Source of the DNA: Oscillospiraceae bacterium
GTDB lineage: Bacteria > Bacillota > Clostridia > Oscillospirales > Oscillospiraceae
Direction of reading: 5' to 3'
Assembly: GCA_029065305.1 (NCBI GenBank)
Contig: JAIEIQ010000164.1
Span: 1 to 9,701 of the forward strand
DNA: 9,701 nt
Part shown: positions 8,963 through 9,701 of the stretch, in pieces
Layout of the letters: each line of letters begins with the position of its first letter
Position numbering within the stretch: position 1 is the stretch's first letter
Position numbers and translations under genes: made by a program
Notes under the pieces: generated by a model
Databases searched by the model: none
Told to the model about the DNA's origin: nothing
The model's input: the letters and a program-made list of their open reading frames with translations, nothing else

Positions 8963-9701
8963 TTACTCCTTTCCTGCACGTGCAGTCAACAAATCAATAT
9001 CCTTCCGCTCCTGTAAACTGTGCATTTTCCGGTGGCAGTTAGGACAGAGGGCTACGACATTCTCGATGCTGTCCGCCCCACCCTCCGCCAAAGGCTTTAT
9101 ATGGTGCGCCTCCAAATAAGGTCTGTCCCGCTTATCCTTAAACGGGGCGGAATTCCCGCACAAATCGCAGACTCCCGCCGCTCTCAGCTTTGCTAATTCG
9201 GCCACAAAAGGATTTCTTGTATAACGCTTCTCTGTCGCTGTGTATTGGCGCGGGGAGCGGCCTGCATGCCGTTTTACCATCTCCTCCAACCTTTTCAGCG
9301 GTATTTCCCTGGAAACGAACACCTCGCCTCCACCGGAGAAAAGCCTCTCGTCAGTTTCATGGATGTACCGTTCCAGCATCGGAACTGACTCCAGCCGGAA
9401 GGGGCCTCTGATAATTTTCCAGCACCCATTGTCCGCCAAATCTCTAAGCTGCAGCCCCTCCGAAGAGCCATATTCATAGATCGACACTATCGCAAAAGCC
9501 GTATCGCCCAGCTTGTCATCCGAAAAATATTTTGAGGGGCCGGTGCTGACGATGTTCACCTCCATCACCTCGCATTTCCAGCGAATTCGCTTTTCAGGAG
9601 CGTTCTCGTACAAAAAGATGGTGTCCCCCACAGCAATATTCTTCGTCTGCGGTGCATAATGCCACTCTATCCGTCCAAGGTATGGAGAGTATAACAATAT
9701 C
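8963..9701 (-). CDS. EVE-HNH type endonuclease, putative modification-dependent (type IV) restriction enzyme; 5' end cut by window edge
   Basis: The C-terminal half is a clear HNH (beta-beta-alpha metal) nuclease. Counting from a TTG at 9697, Cys pairs C177/C180 and C218/C221 would bind structural zinc. EAHHIKPLAEGG carries H198-H199, with N213 and H222 completing the H-N-H triad. The N-terminal ~120 residues begin near VGDTIFLYENAP and continue RIRWKCEVMEVNI. I read this as a PUA-like/EVE-type base-reading domain, from resemblance to EVE-HNH enzymes such as VcaM4I, which cut DNA with modified cytosines. That part is less certain than the HNH part. The frame is open to the window edge (ATA precedes the TTG), and relatives as I recall them have a short segment before this point. 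The TTG is therefore probably not the start, and perhaps 10-20 codons are missing. GC is about 50%, against 65-70% in the next genes, suggesting transfer. The gene ends two bases before the dnaE start. Alternative: an HNH protein with an unrelated N-terminal domain. Confidence 0.85.
   Translation of the reverse strand, partial: ILLYSPYLGRIEWHYAPQTKNIAVGDTIFLYENAPEKRIRWKCEVMEVNIVSTGPSKYFSDDKLGDTAFAIVSIYEYGSSEGLQLRDLADNGCWKIIRGPFRLESVPMLERYIHETDERLFSGGGEVFVSREIPLKRLEEMVKRHAGRSPRQYTATEKRYTRNPFVAELAKLRAAGVCDLCGNSAPFKDKRDRPYLEAHHIKPLAEGGADSIENVVALCPNCHRKMHSLQERKDIDLLTARAGKE
8966..8972 (-). promoter_or_regulatory. Ribosome binding site of dnaE, inside the upstream nuclease gene
   Basis: AAAGGAG lies five bases upstream of the dnaE ATG. 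It encodes the last residues (Lys-Glu) of the HNH nuclease, whose TAA stop fills most of the spacer. The arrangement decides the dnaE start and implies that ribosomes finishing the nuclease can reinitiate on dnaE. Confidence 0.9.
8974..8985. repeat. 12-base perfect palindrome just upstream of dnaE
   Basis: CTGCACGTGCAG is its own reverse complement. It lies in the last codons of the HNH gene (Ala-Arg-Ala region), directly before the dnaE ribosome binding site. It could be a chance coding sequence or a small operator-like site. There is no loop, so it is not a good hairpin terminator, and no T-tract follows. Confidence 0.4.

Noticed and set aside
8985..9060. Possible internal promoter for dnaE (TTGACT or TTTACA as a -35 on the minus strand)
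   Set aside because: No acceptable -10 lies at 16-18 bases. For TTGACT the -10 position would fall on the dnaE start region.
5409..9119. 1,236-codon open frame on the plus strand
   Set aside because: It is antisense of the complete dnaE, running on into the nuclease gene in another phase. Its composition is that of a shadow frame.
9695..9697. TTG as the start codon of the HNH gene
   Set aside because: The frame stays open to the window edge, no ribosome binding site can be seen in the four remaining bases, and EVE-HNH-like proteins usually have more N-terminal sequence. I treat the gene as 5'-partial.

Overview
The window is a tightly packed, single-direction stretch of bacterial chromosome. 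All four genes lie on the minus strand. In transcription order (right to left) they are an EVE-HNH type putative modification-dependent nuclease (5' end cut by the window edge), dnaE (DNA polymerase III alpha subunit with PHP domain), addB and addA (the AddAB helicase-nuclease; addA runs off the left edge before its nuclease domain). There are no rRNA or tRNA genes, CRISPR arrays, insertion sequences or recognisable terminators, and no gap between genes is longer than 16 bases.

The organism is probably a high-GC member of the Clostridia, such as the Oscillospiraceae-like gut bacteria. This is inference from the AddAB (not RecBCD) recombination system, the AGGAG/AAAGGAG ribosome binding sites and roughly 65-70% GC in the housekeeping genes. 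No marker in the window fixes the genus.

Right end, 8963-9701: a small gene with an N-terminal PUA-like/EVE-type region and a C-terminal Cys4-type HNH nuclease. Its GC is visibly lower (about 50%) than the rest, and its stop codon sits between the ribosome binding site and start codon of dnaE. Middle, 5457-8960: complete dnaE with all polymerase aspartates and a seemingly complete set of PHP metal ligands. Left, 1-5440: addB, then addA, whose start overlaps the end of addB by 10 bases.

Together, dnaE, addB and addA look like a replication and double-strand-break-repair operon. AddAB resects broken ends for RecA loading and also degrades unprotected linear DNA, including phage DNA. A nuclease likely to cut modified DNA, placed directly upstream and sharing dnaE's translation signal, adds a restriction-like component. 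The combination could be functional (cut foreign DNA, then degrade it with AddAB) or could be a chance insertion upstream of the operon. The sequence alone does not decide between these.

Very long open frames on the plus strand are codon-aligned antisense shadows, caused by near-absence of TTA, CTA and TCA codons in these genes. They are not annotated.
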